From positions 1-64,000 of the forward strand of contig CAJNDS010002821.1 in the NCBI GenBank assembly GCA_905221605.1: a stretch of 64,000 nt of DNA, given 5' to 3'. How positions within the stretch are numbered: position 1 is the first letter of the stretch; each line of letters begins with the position of its first letter. The notes beneath the pieces were generated by a model. It was given only the letters and a program-made list of their open reading frames with translations, was not told the DNA's origin and searched no databases. Position numbers and translations under genes: made by a program. Source of the stretch: Symbiodinium natans. Its lineage: Eukaryota; Sar; Dinophyceae; Suessiales; Symbiodiniaceae. Of this stretch, positions 46,601 to 55,626 are shown piece by piece.

Positions 46601-49401
46601 CCTGGAAGCAAACAACCCAATATCCTGCTCACACAACTCTGTGGTTAAGGCAACTTGATGGCTCGACGCGGAAAAGTCAACACGCTGAACCGGCATATTA
46701 GGTATTCTAGGCATCTGAAGTAGATAGAATAAGAACGTTGATCCCCATATACCCCCATATTCGATCTATTTAAGGGGACTGCAACTTATTGACACGCTAA
46801 AGCCTAAACCACGCCAAAACCTTCTGACACAGTGCCAGCAATTGCGCCGCCGCCCTGCATCAGCAGCAATTGTTCCTGGGTGAAGATGGCGGGCTTGTAG
46901 GTTTCTTCTGGGGCCCAGTTCTTGCGGGTTTAGGGTTTGGTGCGTAGCTTTTGTTGGGATCCAGTTCTTGGGCCTACAGTTCAAAGCTGAACACTCCAAC
47001 CTCTTGATTACAAATGGGGCTCTGCCATCTTCATCCACGGGATCTAGAACCAGAACAGTGGTATCTGAAGGCTCCTACATAGCATAATGGGAGTCTCAAG
47101 CCAACTGAGCCGTAGCATGGCAAAGATATACTGTTCGCAAAGCAAACCGATGAGATACTTTGAGGGACCCTAGAGTCAGGCAACATACACGGTTGCATTG
47201 GGATGTTTAAACATGGCATACTATATTTTGTTATGTAATGACATTTAAGGGTCTTTAGGAATGCATATACAAAAGTATAACGTAAGCACATGCTAACCCT
47301 ACTGTAACTCTGGGAAATATTATTGCCCGACCCCTTGGTAACTTCAGGGTTCCACAAAGTCGGGGAATCCTAAGGAATCGACCCGTCCCTTCTTACATCC
47401 AGGCCTCGTGACGAATGCCGGGTTGCCTTCATTCCCTACAATCCGAAACCCTAAAATCTAAACCCTACAATCCTACAACCAGTGAGTGGAATCTTTCTGA
47501 CCATGCATAAGGTGCTTTCCCCTTACAGTAGCACCACAAGAGGTTCGTGGGAGCTCTAATGGCCCCTCAATCATCCCCAAAAACCCTATACCCTAAAACC
47601 TAAACCTAGACCCCACCTTTGGCAATCTCAGATGAGCGGCGACTGATTGAGGTGGGAGACCCAGCCTCAACATGACATTCTGCATACTCCCGAAATGAGG
47701 GGATTTAAGGTTTCGTGTTTAGGTGAGAGAAAGATCTTCGGGGCCCGAGTAAAAGGACATGAATAAATATGTATACATTTTGATATAGATATATTTGTGC
47801 AAAGATAGAGCGGTACATGGAGGTACATCGGGTTTGGGAGGCTCTCAGCGATGAGCTTGTATGGGATCCTATATTGCACTGCCCTTACCCTCCCTCCCAA
47901 ACACGGCCCAACTAAGCTCCAATTGGGCCTTATTTGAGATATTCTGAGGGAAGGGAATAAGGAAGGGGGTTTGGGCCAGAAACCGCTACCAAGGGAGAAT
48001 GGTGAGTATATTAGAGTCTCCATGTTTTTGAATGGTACCTCTATTCGGTTTGCGGTTCAGGCAGATTAAGGGGTACCTCGCTTTGAACCTCTGGTTATCT
48101 TGGGGTTGCTATAAGACGAATCCCTGTGCTTTCCGGAAGGGCAAAAAAAAACCGAGCTCCGTGAAGCACACTGCCAATGCACATGCCGGTTGAAGCTCAC
48201 TCTTCAAGCAGCCATCAAGCGTCCCCCCCTCTGAGTCTAGGTGAGCTTGAAACTTAAAGTGGTCGTCCAGAAGGAATGGCTTTTTCACATTGTGGTACTC
48301 AAGTTATGCAGGGTATTGCACACGGGTGTTGCCTAAACAAATCTAAACAATAGAAACAGAAGACTGTGGGATATCCCCTGGCTATAACTTGGGGCCTTTG
48401 CAATCTATACACAGTGGCATAAGAAGATCAAACTGAATCCACCGATCGTGCACCACTTCAAACCCTCGACATGTAGAAAGCTTGCATCACTTGCTTGCAA
48501 CTACGCGACCAAATGACGCCGCCTGTAGAGTTGCGCAAGTCCTCCCACAAACAAGGGAGAAAGTTTCATGTGCCAGCAGCAGAAGGCTCGTCACAAGACG
48601 TCCAACGCAGCACGCAAGCCTTTCATGTGGCTGGTTCCAGAACTCAAGGGTAGTTTTTCGGGGGCTATTGTATGGTCCCCTTCTGGAAATTCCCATATTG
48701 ACATCCCTGGGCCTCCAACCCACAGCTTCTCATGGCTCCTCCTAGTACCCCCCCCCCTTTACGATCCCCCTAATGACCTTGATGTTACGGTTCTTTTCCA
48801 AGCAACCCCCACAAGCGACCCGTGATCTTGGAATCGTTCATGTGGTGGAACCTCTAACTGCCAATGCCCTAATCCCTATGAAGCGCTTAAGCTCTTTCCC
48901 CTCCCTGGGTCCAACTGCGTCGAAGCGAGCTCTTTCCTTAGCGGCCGATGGCCAGGAAGGAGGTTTAAACCTGTCCAGGGCTATTGCTTAGAGGGTCTAA
49001 ACTCCAGACATATTTGGGCCTCAGGGTTAGGGTATCAAGTTGATACCCCAATAGCTCAAACAGATCCCCTGGAATTAAAGCCCCCCACCCCACCCCACTA
49101 ATACTAAACCTTCCCATTGTGGGCGGTATGGGGTTGTATGAGCTTTCATCTGGCTAAGATGTGTGAAAGCTTCGGATAGCATTTGCTCGGTAGATATTTG
49201 TAAGATGGAATGCCTACCACAAAGCTTGCAGCTGAGATGCAGGGCAACTTGCTGACGCTTCTGCTGCTGTTGCCGTTGCCTGTCACTGCTTCCACAAAGC
49301 CTACGTAGGGGCCATTACGAATGCCAAGACGCAGAAAACAACAGCAGTTGTGCAATCAGTAGCAGCAGTCCAAGCATCAGCCACCGCAGTGCAATCACCA
49401 T
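43450..49401 (-). CDS. Signal-anchor gene, unknown function
   Basis: Provisional span from the ATG at 49,401. Exons near 49.2, 48.5, 47.85, 47.1, 47.0, 46.87, 46.6, 46.3 and 46.2 kb have good composition, and several have canonical splice sites. No family recognised. The 3' end is uncertain and could be anywhere down to 43.4 kb. Confidence 0.45.
44390..44450. repeat. Interstitial CCCTAAA block
   Basis: ccctaaccctaacccct and ccctaaaccc strings in about 60 bp. Similar short blocks lie at 28,063-28,100, 47,440-47,480, 47,580-47,612 and 54,185-54,230. Confidence 0.85.
44610..44690 (-). CDS. Possible exon
   Basis: Acceptor gactatgcaag, ERAMMEMRESVPLHR, donor CAG|GTCATC. Short and weakly supported. 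Confidence 0.4.
44890..44996 (-). CDS. Possible exon
   Basis: Acceptor aacttcaaaag then ELPLHDKDGALVWM and HRKRDTTPEQPRTC. Two other frames in this area are open. Confidence 0.4.
45371..45486. repeat. (ATGT)n/(ACAT)n near-perfect palindrome
   Basis: A GTAT/ATGT tetranucleotide array switches abruptly at tgtacata to its own reverse complement, making an inverted repeat of about 40 bp per arm able to extrude a cruciform. Confidence 0.95.
46204..46233 (-). CDS. Short exon
   Basis: Acceptor accctgggaag and donor CAG|GTTCAG enclose ten codons (phase 0 AQTWTRTHGQ; alternative ADMDENTWT). Phase 0 follows from the previous exon. Confidence 0.45.
46268..46359 (-). CDS. Exon, unknown segment
   Basis: Acceptor agcttgttcgtag, two bases plus 30 codons (NGDASKNVEEFPLS, VGSLQSLRPASLS), donor ATG|GTTTGG. 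Confidence 0.65.
46529..46714 (-). CDS. 61-codon open block
   Basis: MPRIPNMPVQRVDF, SASSHQVALTTELC, EQDIGLFASRHAAS, then TGA. Strong composition; could be an internal exon or a short separate ORF. Confidence 0.5.
   Translation of the reverse strand: MPRIPNMPVQRVDFSASSHQVALTTELCEQDIGLFASRHAASASALKHDPALRTLSYVSVG
46821..46920 (-). CDS. Exon, unknown segment
   Basis: Acceptor cctaaacccgcaag (telomere-like), 33 codons plus one base: NWAPEETYKPAIFT, QEQLLLMQGGGAIA, GTVSE; donor GAAG|GTTTTG. Very strong coding signal. Confidence 0.75.
46950..47043 (-). CDS. Exon, unknown segment
   Basis: Acceptor actgttctggttctag then PVDEDGRAPFVIKR, LECSALN. A GTAGGC donor lies after ALN; alternatively a GC donor after WIPTK gives a very short intron. 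Confidence 0.65.
47079..47130 (-). CDS. Exon, unknown segment
   Basis: Acceptor ggtttgctttgcgaacag, 17 codons plus one base (YIFAMLRLSWLETPIML), donor TAT|GTAGGA. Phase matches the next exon (T + AT, then PVDEDG). Confidence 0.65.
47817..47868 (-). CDS. Exon, unknown segment
   Basis: Acceptor tgcaatatag, one base plus 17 codons IPYKLIAESLPNPMYLH, donor CAT|GTACCG. Confidence 0.6.
48464..48541 (-). CDS. Exon, unknown segment
   Basis: Acceptor ctttctcccttgtttgtgggag, exactly 26 codons (DLRNSTGGVIWSRS, CKQVMQAFYMSR), donor GTTTGA. NST is a potential N-glycosylation site. Confidence 0.6.
48850..48950 (-). CDS. Possible exon, basic helix
   Basis: The minus frame reads SAAKERARFDAVGP, REGKELKRFIGIRA. 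The plus strand is open too, but its neighbours are on the minus strand. Confidence 0.45.
49110..49300 (-). CDS. Second exon with short poly-Gln
   Basis: Follows acceptor cctacgtag: LCGSSDRQRQQQQK, RQQVALHLSCKLCG, TEQMLSEAFTHLSQM. Contains a Cys-x2-Cys pair. The 3' border is not fixed. Confidence 0.55.
49319..49401 (-). CDS. First exon with signal anchor
   Basis: ATG at 49,401 starts MVIALRWLMLGLLL then LIAQLLLFSASWHS. It is separated from the next exon by only 18 nt with GT...AG ends and an in-frame TAA (see findings). Confidence 0.55.
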
Positions 49402-49594
49402 GCCAGCCGCAGGAGCACAACCAACAGGAGCAAGTGCGCAACTAACCAGCGGAAGCAACACAAGCACCCAACAATACGAGGATGCAGCAAGCACAAACTA
49501 TGCAATGATGAGCATTAAGCCATTACACTTCAGACCATCACGCGTTGCAACTCATCCTGTGTGAGGATACATGACCTGAGCATCCAAAAGAAAT

Positions 49595-49802
49595 CTATTC
49601 ATGCATGTTAAGTTCACTATCTGAACTCATGGACTGTCGGGAATTGAAACCAGCATGTCCAGCATCTGCTGAAATACCGGGACCACGTCCAAGCAGTTCT
49701 TTTTTTTGCAAGAGGGCATGAACCTGGTCGATGAGTCTCTGCCTTGTTGCAACCATAAACAACTTCCTCCATCCTGCGATCCTCTGAGGGTTGCCGAAAG
49801 CA
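49595..49802 (-). CDS. Probable 3'-terminal exon
   Basis: Acceptor ttacttgacctgcag, then SAFGNPQRIAGWRK, LFMVATRQRLIDQV, HALLQKKELLGRG, SMSSDSELNMHE and TAG. A second frame (KVDKLRRPRLLDL) is open upstream. The polar Ser-rich tail is typical of a C-terminus. Confidence 0.65.
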
Positions 49803-52800
49803 CTGCAGGTCAAGTAAACGGGGCCTTCTCAGCTTGTCCACCTTCCTCTTCGCAATGCGACGTCTGAAGGCAGACCTGTGATTCTGGTGCTGGCTGGGCA
49901 TACAAGGCACAAAACAAAGAAGACCGGACAGCTCCAAACTTCAACCTTCGACTAGGAAAGCTTAGGATAAATGGTTCCTCCCCCTTGCAAGTTTTGAACA
50001 GACAATACGATGTTGAGCACCTAAATATCTGAGTCGGGAGAGAACGGAACACTTCAGTTAGTGTTCGCATTGGGTGTTATTAACGAAGAAAAAGAGTCCA
50101 TATCCGATATGCCTCCAAGAGTATCTCCAAGCGACGGCGTGTCAAAAGATGCTTCCCGAGAACAACAAGCGGATCAGTGTGCATGACACAAAACAGAGAA
50201 GCGAACGAATGCTAGCGGGGAACATGAAGTCTGGACATGTCTTTTTAGGTTGATGAAAAGCAGCGGACAATAATAGACGCATTTTGGTCGAAGGTGCTAC
50301 AGGTTTGTTGGCATGTTTCAGAGCTAATTCGCTTTAACGCCACCATGTTTCTGAAGACCAACATGCGAAGTTTGTCATGGTGGGCAACATACGCAACACG
50401 CCCCGAAAGCCTGCACCCTAAATGCTAAACCGAGCCTGTATGTCCCCATAGCCCGAAGTGGCCTTAACCCGGATCCTACACCCGTTTGCTCCTTAAGCCA
50501 CGGAGCTGGATGAGGACCACCTTTCTGAGGAAAGATCGCATGTCGAAGTTCAGTGATGAGAAAGTCCGGGCCTGGATGACAACATGCTCCTCATGTCCTA
50601 GACCCTCTGAGGCCGTACATACTTGCTACTAGGGGCCATTCATCCCAATTAAGGGTACTTGGAGGGTCTGAATAAGCCGGATAGAGTTTTGGGTGCGTAC
50701 TTTGCTATCATCAGATCTGAATTTTAGGGTCCTCTACTCCCAACGAGCTGTAGCATGCCCGAAGGCACCCAACAACTATGTAGTCAGGATTGTTCCCAAA
50801 GCACTTTTGACACAGATGCTGGGTACCCCCCCCCCCGCGCCGGAAAGTGCTTCGCGGAATCGACTACATTTGACTCAAGCTGCTGTGGCCAATCAAAGCA
50901 TTTAAGCTCCGGACACTGCCCACAAACTCAGAAACGAATGCTCTGTAGTCCTGCAGCAGGATGACGGCGTGGGGGTCGCGTGCAACATGCATCATCGACA
51001 CATCAGCCCTTGTGCAGTACACATCAACCCTTGTGCAGTAAACACCACGTGAACCGATGGCATGGATAGATTCTGCTTTTCCCCGCCAACAGCATACATG
51101 TGTCTTCATAGATACATACACGTGCTCTATGTACATACGTGTAGGAATGTAACTTCGTATGCAGACATATACAAATTTTCTTGTTACCAAATATGGGTTT
51201 CGTCGTCTTCCCCTTTCCCTACATGGTCGTGACTTGGCGCAGACCCAATAGTTGCTCCCGATAAACCTAGAACCAGTAGTTGCACCTCAAAGGAAACGCT
51301 AAACCCAACCATTCGACCAACAGGTTACAGTTTCCTGCCAACGGAGCCACTGAACCATGAAAGTCATTAAACCCATTGGTTTTCCCCCATATGAATGGTC
51401 AGGTGAGCTCCCAGGGCTTTGATGGTTTAGGGGTTTGCTGGTTTTGTGGTTCAACGGCTTGCTGGTGTTCATTAACTTCACGGGATTTTAACGGCGGGAA
51501 GCGACTGGTTTGATGGTTAGCTAGAGATTGAGTGCATCTACCTGATGAGCGGGTAATAAACGCATTATAAACCTTGGGCTCCCTTGAAACAGGCTAGCTT
51601 ACTGTACCAAACACTGCTTGCAGTAGTTCAATAATGCAGCAATCTTTTGCGGCAATACCGCGCAGAGAAAGTCCCATGTCAGCGGGGCTAGGTGTTTCGA
51701 ACGGTCTAACTCCAAACTCCTGATCCCAATTTCAAAGTTCAAAGCACTTGTATACATTTTATCATTGCATCATTGCCGGGGTGGCTGGACAAGAAGTAGA
51801 ACACGACTTAAGGATTTGATTTCTGCACCCGCAGCGACACAGGCAAGGGATAACTCTGGATAACAACTGAACGGAACCACTGTCGATGAGTTGTTGCATA
51901 TGCGCGGGCGCTGTCAGTGTGTAAACGTAGATGAAGGCATTGGGTAGCCTGGCAAATGGCCTGGAGGACGTTGCGCACATAGGAACCGAGGCAGCTGCCA
52001 CAAGGAGAGACTTTGCTGTTGTGACCAGCATCATGGCCGGCACAGCCAAGGGATCCTTCTGGGATGCCGATAGCACCATCAACCGACCATACATCCCACC
52101 CTGGATTCCAAAACACCGGCTGAGCTTGTCCAAAAAAATTGTATAGGCCGAGGCTAGACCTACCGGCCAACCAGCTCGTACCACAAGGGTTTGAAGGACA
52201 TTCCTGTGCACAGTGTTGTATGCCTTTGAAAGGTCTAAAGAGAGACACCAAACAGGTCTGATTGTTCTGTGAGTGCTTCCTCGATGTTGGAGGCAAGTTC
52301 CCACGCCGCATCAGTAAAGGTTTTGCCTGGCAGAAGTATAGTTCTAGGCCGTCCATCCTTGGCCGTAGAGGGCTCACTCACTTTTGCGACAAGAGACACT
52401 GCACCGACACAGATACGGTCGACTTCCTGAGTCTGATACGGAAATCTCATGGGGCTTTCCAAGCAGGGGAAAGTTGTTGGTACCGGGAACTCCAGACAGC
52501 GAAATGAGAATTGCCTTCAGATTGCCGGAAGCTGCCGTTAGCAAACGGTGCTTTTCTGCGTATTGCCACAAAGTTTTTGTTCGGGGGTGTCTAGGTTCTC
52601 AAACCCAACTGCAGTTGTCAAACTCAACCCTCCTGTTCGACAATTGGGACAAAAGCAGGACTACGTATGGTTCATTGTTACTTCCTTTGCAAACAAGCAA
52701 ACGCAAATGATGCGGACATAGTGCAGAAGATTGACTCAATCGGGGCGAGGGGGACCCAGGGCTCATGAACCCTGAGTGCGCTTATCACCCTGCGCCCAAG

Positions 52801-55128
52801 CCATTAAGAGATTAAACCAATAGGTTTCCCCCAATGAAGCCACCAAGCCATTTAACCAATAGAACATTAAAACAATCAAACATCTAAACAATAAACCAGT
52901 AAGCCAATAAGTCATTAAACCAATAGTCCCCCCACCCCCCCCAAAGGAGCCACTCAACCATTAAACCATTAAACCAATCAACCACTAGATTCCCCACCAA
53001 ATGGAGCACTAAACCATTCAATTTGTTAACCAATACTGTGTAGAAGGGAGACTATTGGTTTAACCAACGGTTTAATCGTCTAGTTCCCCCCGTTGGGGTG
53101 AACCACTTGGTTTAATGGTTTATTGGTTCAACGTGGCTCCATTTGAGGGGGAAACTATTGGTTCCATGGCTCATGCTTTAGTGCCCCCATTTGGGGTGAA
53201 ACTTTTGGTTGAACGGCTTATCGTTTTAAGGGTTTCATGATTTAGTGGCTAAGTGGGAAGAAACTGCTGGTTTGGTGAATGTCACGAAAATGCAAGGGGC
53301 ATATACGATGTTACCCATCTCTCTATATATATATACACACATACACTGTATATCATGCTATATAGCGCGCGTGACGATCCTCATACTCGCGCCCCTTTGC
53401 GTCGAGGATAACGTCGCCCAAGAGCCTAGGAAGCAGAAGACTTGGAACACACACGGGTGACCCAAAGGTCAACAGTTCAGTGTTTTGCCTTGGGTTCCAG
53501 AATTTCTTCGCTCTTATCGCCTCCAGATTCAAGAGGCCTCCCATAGCTCCATAAACGGTCCAAAGCTCCGCGAAGAATTTTGGAGGACAACCCAGACATT
53601 GTAGCTAAGCATCCAATGGTAGTATCGCAGGAGATCGGCCGCTCTGTCCTAGCGGGCAAGGTAACATGCAAGATGAACTGCGGCCTGAAAAACGCCCGTG
53701 TTTGATGCTAAACTCCGCACTTGGAGGTCCATGGGCTCATGGGTACAGATAGCTGGGGTGATACGTAAGATAGCCGCATAGGCGCAAACACTTCTCACTC
53801 TTATTATGGCTTTGTAGAACCTCAACTGCTTATGCCCATGGGGGCTGGGACATTAGGGTTTGGGCGAGTGGGCTTGGGAAGGCTTAGGGCTGCTGCCCCG
53901 ATCTTCGAGTGGCTTCGAGATTTGAAGCCCGGAACCAACATCTCAGTGGATGCGCCGATCTGTTTTGTGAGAACCTGGGGTTACAACTCATGAAAGCTTA
54001 CAACAGGGTTAAAGGGCTCGGAGGATACAACCGAGTCTCCAACTCCATGGTTCCTCAATGTACTCAGGCAAGACAACTTACACCCGACCTTGCAAGAACT
54101 CAATGTGCTCATGTGAAGCTTCCCCAATGGCCAGCCAGCTGTCTCGCCAAGATGGCTACTTCGGGAAACCACTCTTGACCCCTGGCCCCTAAGCCCTAAA
54201 TTCTGAACCCTAAACCCTAAACCCCCCTTTGCAGCTAGACCTGACATTTTCCCATCCCTGTCCAGGTTTCCGAAGACTGCCTGTGTGGATGTTGCCAACT
54301 CCTGTCAGAAAAATTAAAGGTGCTAACTTCTCAGTTGAGAAACGAGAAACAAAAAATCGTAAAGATGGCAGAGGGAATGGGGTTCGGATTGTGTGCAGTG
54401 GGCTAAATTAGGCGCAGGTTCTGCGGCAGGATCACATATCGACCTTGAGAGAACAGGATCGGCAACCTATATACTCCGCATTCCATGAGACACCATTGTT
54501 TTCATAGGATCCACACACGCAAACACAAAGAGCCACCGCTAAGTCAAGCCTTTTGATCAAAGCGTGTGCAAGGGCCACAAGCAGACAACAACCTGCACAA
54601 CCGTACTACAGCTAAGCTTGCGTACTTAGCACGCAACATGGGCAACACAAAGCAACAGAAAGCCCGAAACGAAAACACCTCGGAACCTGGCTAACCCTTG
54701 CGGATTGCTCACGCTTTTTGTAACCAGCAAAGGGGGAATGAAGCAACGATGTTGGAGTGTGCTGCTGAACTGGTAGGGTGGCAGCAACTGATGTGTCTTT
54801 ACCTTTTTTGGAGTCTAGGTTACTCTAGGTAGGTGCAACCATGGAGTAGAACACCAGAAGCACGAGTAAGAAGGACAATGCCAGCATCTTCTTGAAGATT
54901 AATTTACACTTTCTTCTTCATAGGCCGCCCCCAAAAAACTCTTTGCAATCCCCGTACATGCTCAGAGTCCTCAAAGACAAGTTCTTTCGACAGCATGTGC
55001 GAGCAGGGATGAGCATCATCACTATGATGATGAGCGGCAGCAGGAGCAGGAGCAGCAGCAGCAGCGGCAGCAGCACAAGCATGGACGAAGCAAATGATGA
55101 TGGTCATGGCCACCATCATCTTCATCAA
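49595..55128 (-). CDS. Signal-peptide gene hosting a LINE fragment
   Basis: Provisional span from the ATG at 55,128 to the TAG at 49,595. Exons at 54.1, 53.9, 53.5, 51.0, 50.77, 50.55 and 49.7 kb are supported. A reverse-transcriptase fragment and two blocks of the TGGTTTAATGG repeat lie in a large central intron (51.3-53.3 kb), or else separate two genes. No domain recognised. Confidence 0.45.
50521..50571 (-). CDS. Exon, unknown segment
   Basis: Acceptor tgttgtcatccag, exactly 17 codons ARTFSSLNFDMRSFLRK, donor AAG|GTGGTC. Phase 0 joins it to the exon ending at 50,738. Confidence 0.7.
50738..50803 (-). CDS. Cys-containing exon
   Basis: Acceptor ctgtgtcaaaag, exactly 22 codons (CFGNNPDYIVVGCL, RACYSSLG), donor GGA|GTAGAG. 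Confidence 0.68.
50864..51100 (-). CDS. Exon, helical segment
   Basis: Reads ESIHAIGSRGVYCT, VARDPHAVILLQDY, RAFVSEFVGSVRSL, NALIGHSSL. Includes an 18-bp direct repeat (two copies of VDVYCTR-type sequence). A GTGGGC donor inside is possible. Confidence 0.6.
   Translation of the reverse strand, partial: HVCCWRGKAESIHAIGSRGVYCTRVDVYCTRADVSMMHVARDPHAVILLQDYRAFVSEFVGSVRSLNALIGHSSLSQM
51290..51480. repeat. TGGTTTAATGG-type repeat, left of the RT fragment
   Basis: Motifs ttaaacccattggttttcccccata, tgatggttt, tggttcaacggctt match the 52.79-53.28 kb block. Both orientations are present. Confidence 0.7.
51762..52560 (-). pseudogene. Decayed LINE (non-LTR) reverse transcriptase fragment
   Basis: Minus-strand frames give, in order, VSLVAKVSEPSTAKDGRPRT, then SLDLSKAYNTVHRN, then GIPEG, DPLAVPAMMLVTT and NAFIYVYTLTAP. 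These are RT motifs of non-LTR retrotransposons (LDLSKAFDTV; GIPQGDPLS; YVDDW). Frameshifts occur at about 52,240 and within GIPEG/DPLA. The catalytic YVDD is reduced to YVY, so it cannot be active. No endonuclease or poly-A tail was seen. Confidence 0.8.
52790..53275. repeat. Inverted-repeat satellite, TGGTTTAATGG family
   Basis: The left arm carries repeated cattaaaccaatag and catttaaccaatag; from 53,045 the same motifs appear inverted (ctattggtttaa, ggtttaatggttta) with cccccatttgggg between units. Unit about 50-60 bp. Both arms are degenerate. Confidence 0.85.
53484..53640 (-). CDS. Exon, helical segment
   Basis: CDTTIGCLATMSGL, SSKILRGALDRLWS, YGRPLESGGDKSEE, ILEPKAKH then TGA. Another minus frame over the 3' half (EAIRAKKFWNPRQN) is open. 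Confidence 0.5.
53893..53974 (-). CDS. Exon, unknown segment
   Basis: Acceptor gagttgtaaccccag then VLTKQIGASTEMLV, PGFKSRSHSKIGAA. The donor is unclear, possibly GC type. Confidence 0.6.
54089..54155 (-). CDS. Exon, unknown segment
   Basis: Acceptor tttcccgaagtag, 22 codons plus one base (PSWRDSWLAIGEAS, HEHIEFLQ), donor CAAG|GTCGGG. Two other minus frames are open. Confidence 0.6.
54838..54890 (-). CDS. Second hydrophobic exon
   Basis: After acceptor atcttcaag: KMLALSFLLVLLVF, YSM, donor ATG|GTTGCA. An ATG at 54,887 begins it, so it could be an alternative signal-peptide start or a membrane helix. Confidence 0.5.
54958..55128 (-). CDS. First exon with signal peptide
   Basis: ATG at 55,128, MMKMMVAMTIIICF then VHACAAAAAAAAPA, a His/Asp stretch and HMLSKELVFEDSEH, exactly 57 codons to donor CAT|GTACGG. 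Signal peptide with an Ala-rich repeat-derived tail. Confidence 0.65.
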
Positions 55129-55548
55129 CGATGAGTGGTACCCGAGGGCTTGGAGTAAGCTGCCTTTTTGCCGGACCGAGACTTTCGATTCCTAGCCAAA
55201 ACCCCTACCTGCATTGTACTGCATGGATGAAGCCGCAATCATGCCCCAAAAGCCACAACGAAGAACGAACCGGATGACACAGCCCTTCGGCCTTTGCTGT
55301 TACCGGAGCTTTCCACAAGCGGGTTGCCTGCACATAGAAGTGATGGGAAAGAGCGGATTGGTCCAGGCATTCAATCAGCAAGCCGGAATTTGAAAATTTA
55401 CCTTAAATCGCACGAGGATCCCCTAAAACCAAATTTCTCAAAGCATTGGGATCCCTATACAGCCCAAACTAGATGGTGTCCGGGATTCCCTGAAGCATTG
55501 TAGACTTTTTTTTGGGGGGGAGGGGTTGTTTTTACCCCTCCAACCCAC

Positions 55549-55626
55549 CCCTGTAGAATGTATTCCCCAGCAATCGTTGTTGAACATGATACAATATTGA
55601 GGGAGGTTCATGTCTTGGAGCCCAGA
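55549..55626 (-). CDS. Exon near the 3' end of the channel gene
   Basis: Acceptor atgctctgcaag, exactly 26 codons (SGLQDMNLPQYCIM, FNNDCWGIHSTG), donor GTGGGT. Lies downstream of S6, so probably cytosolic tail. Confidence 0.5.
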
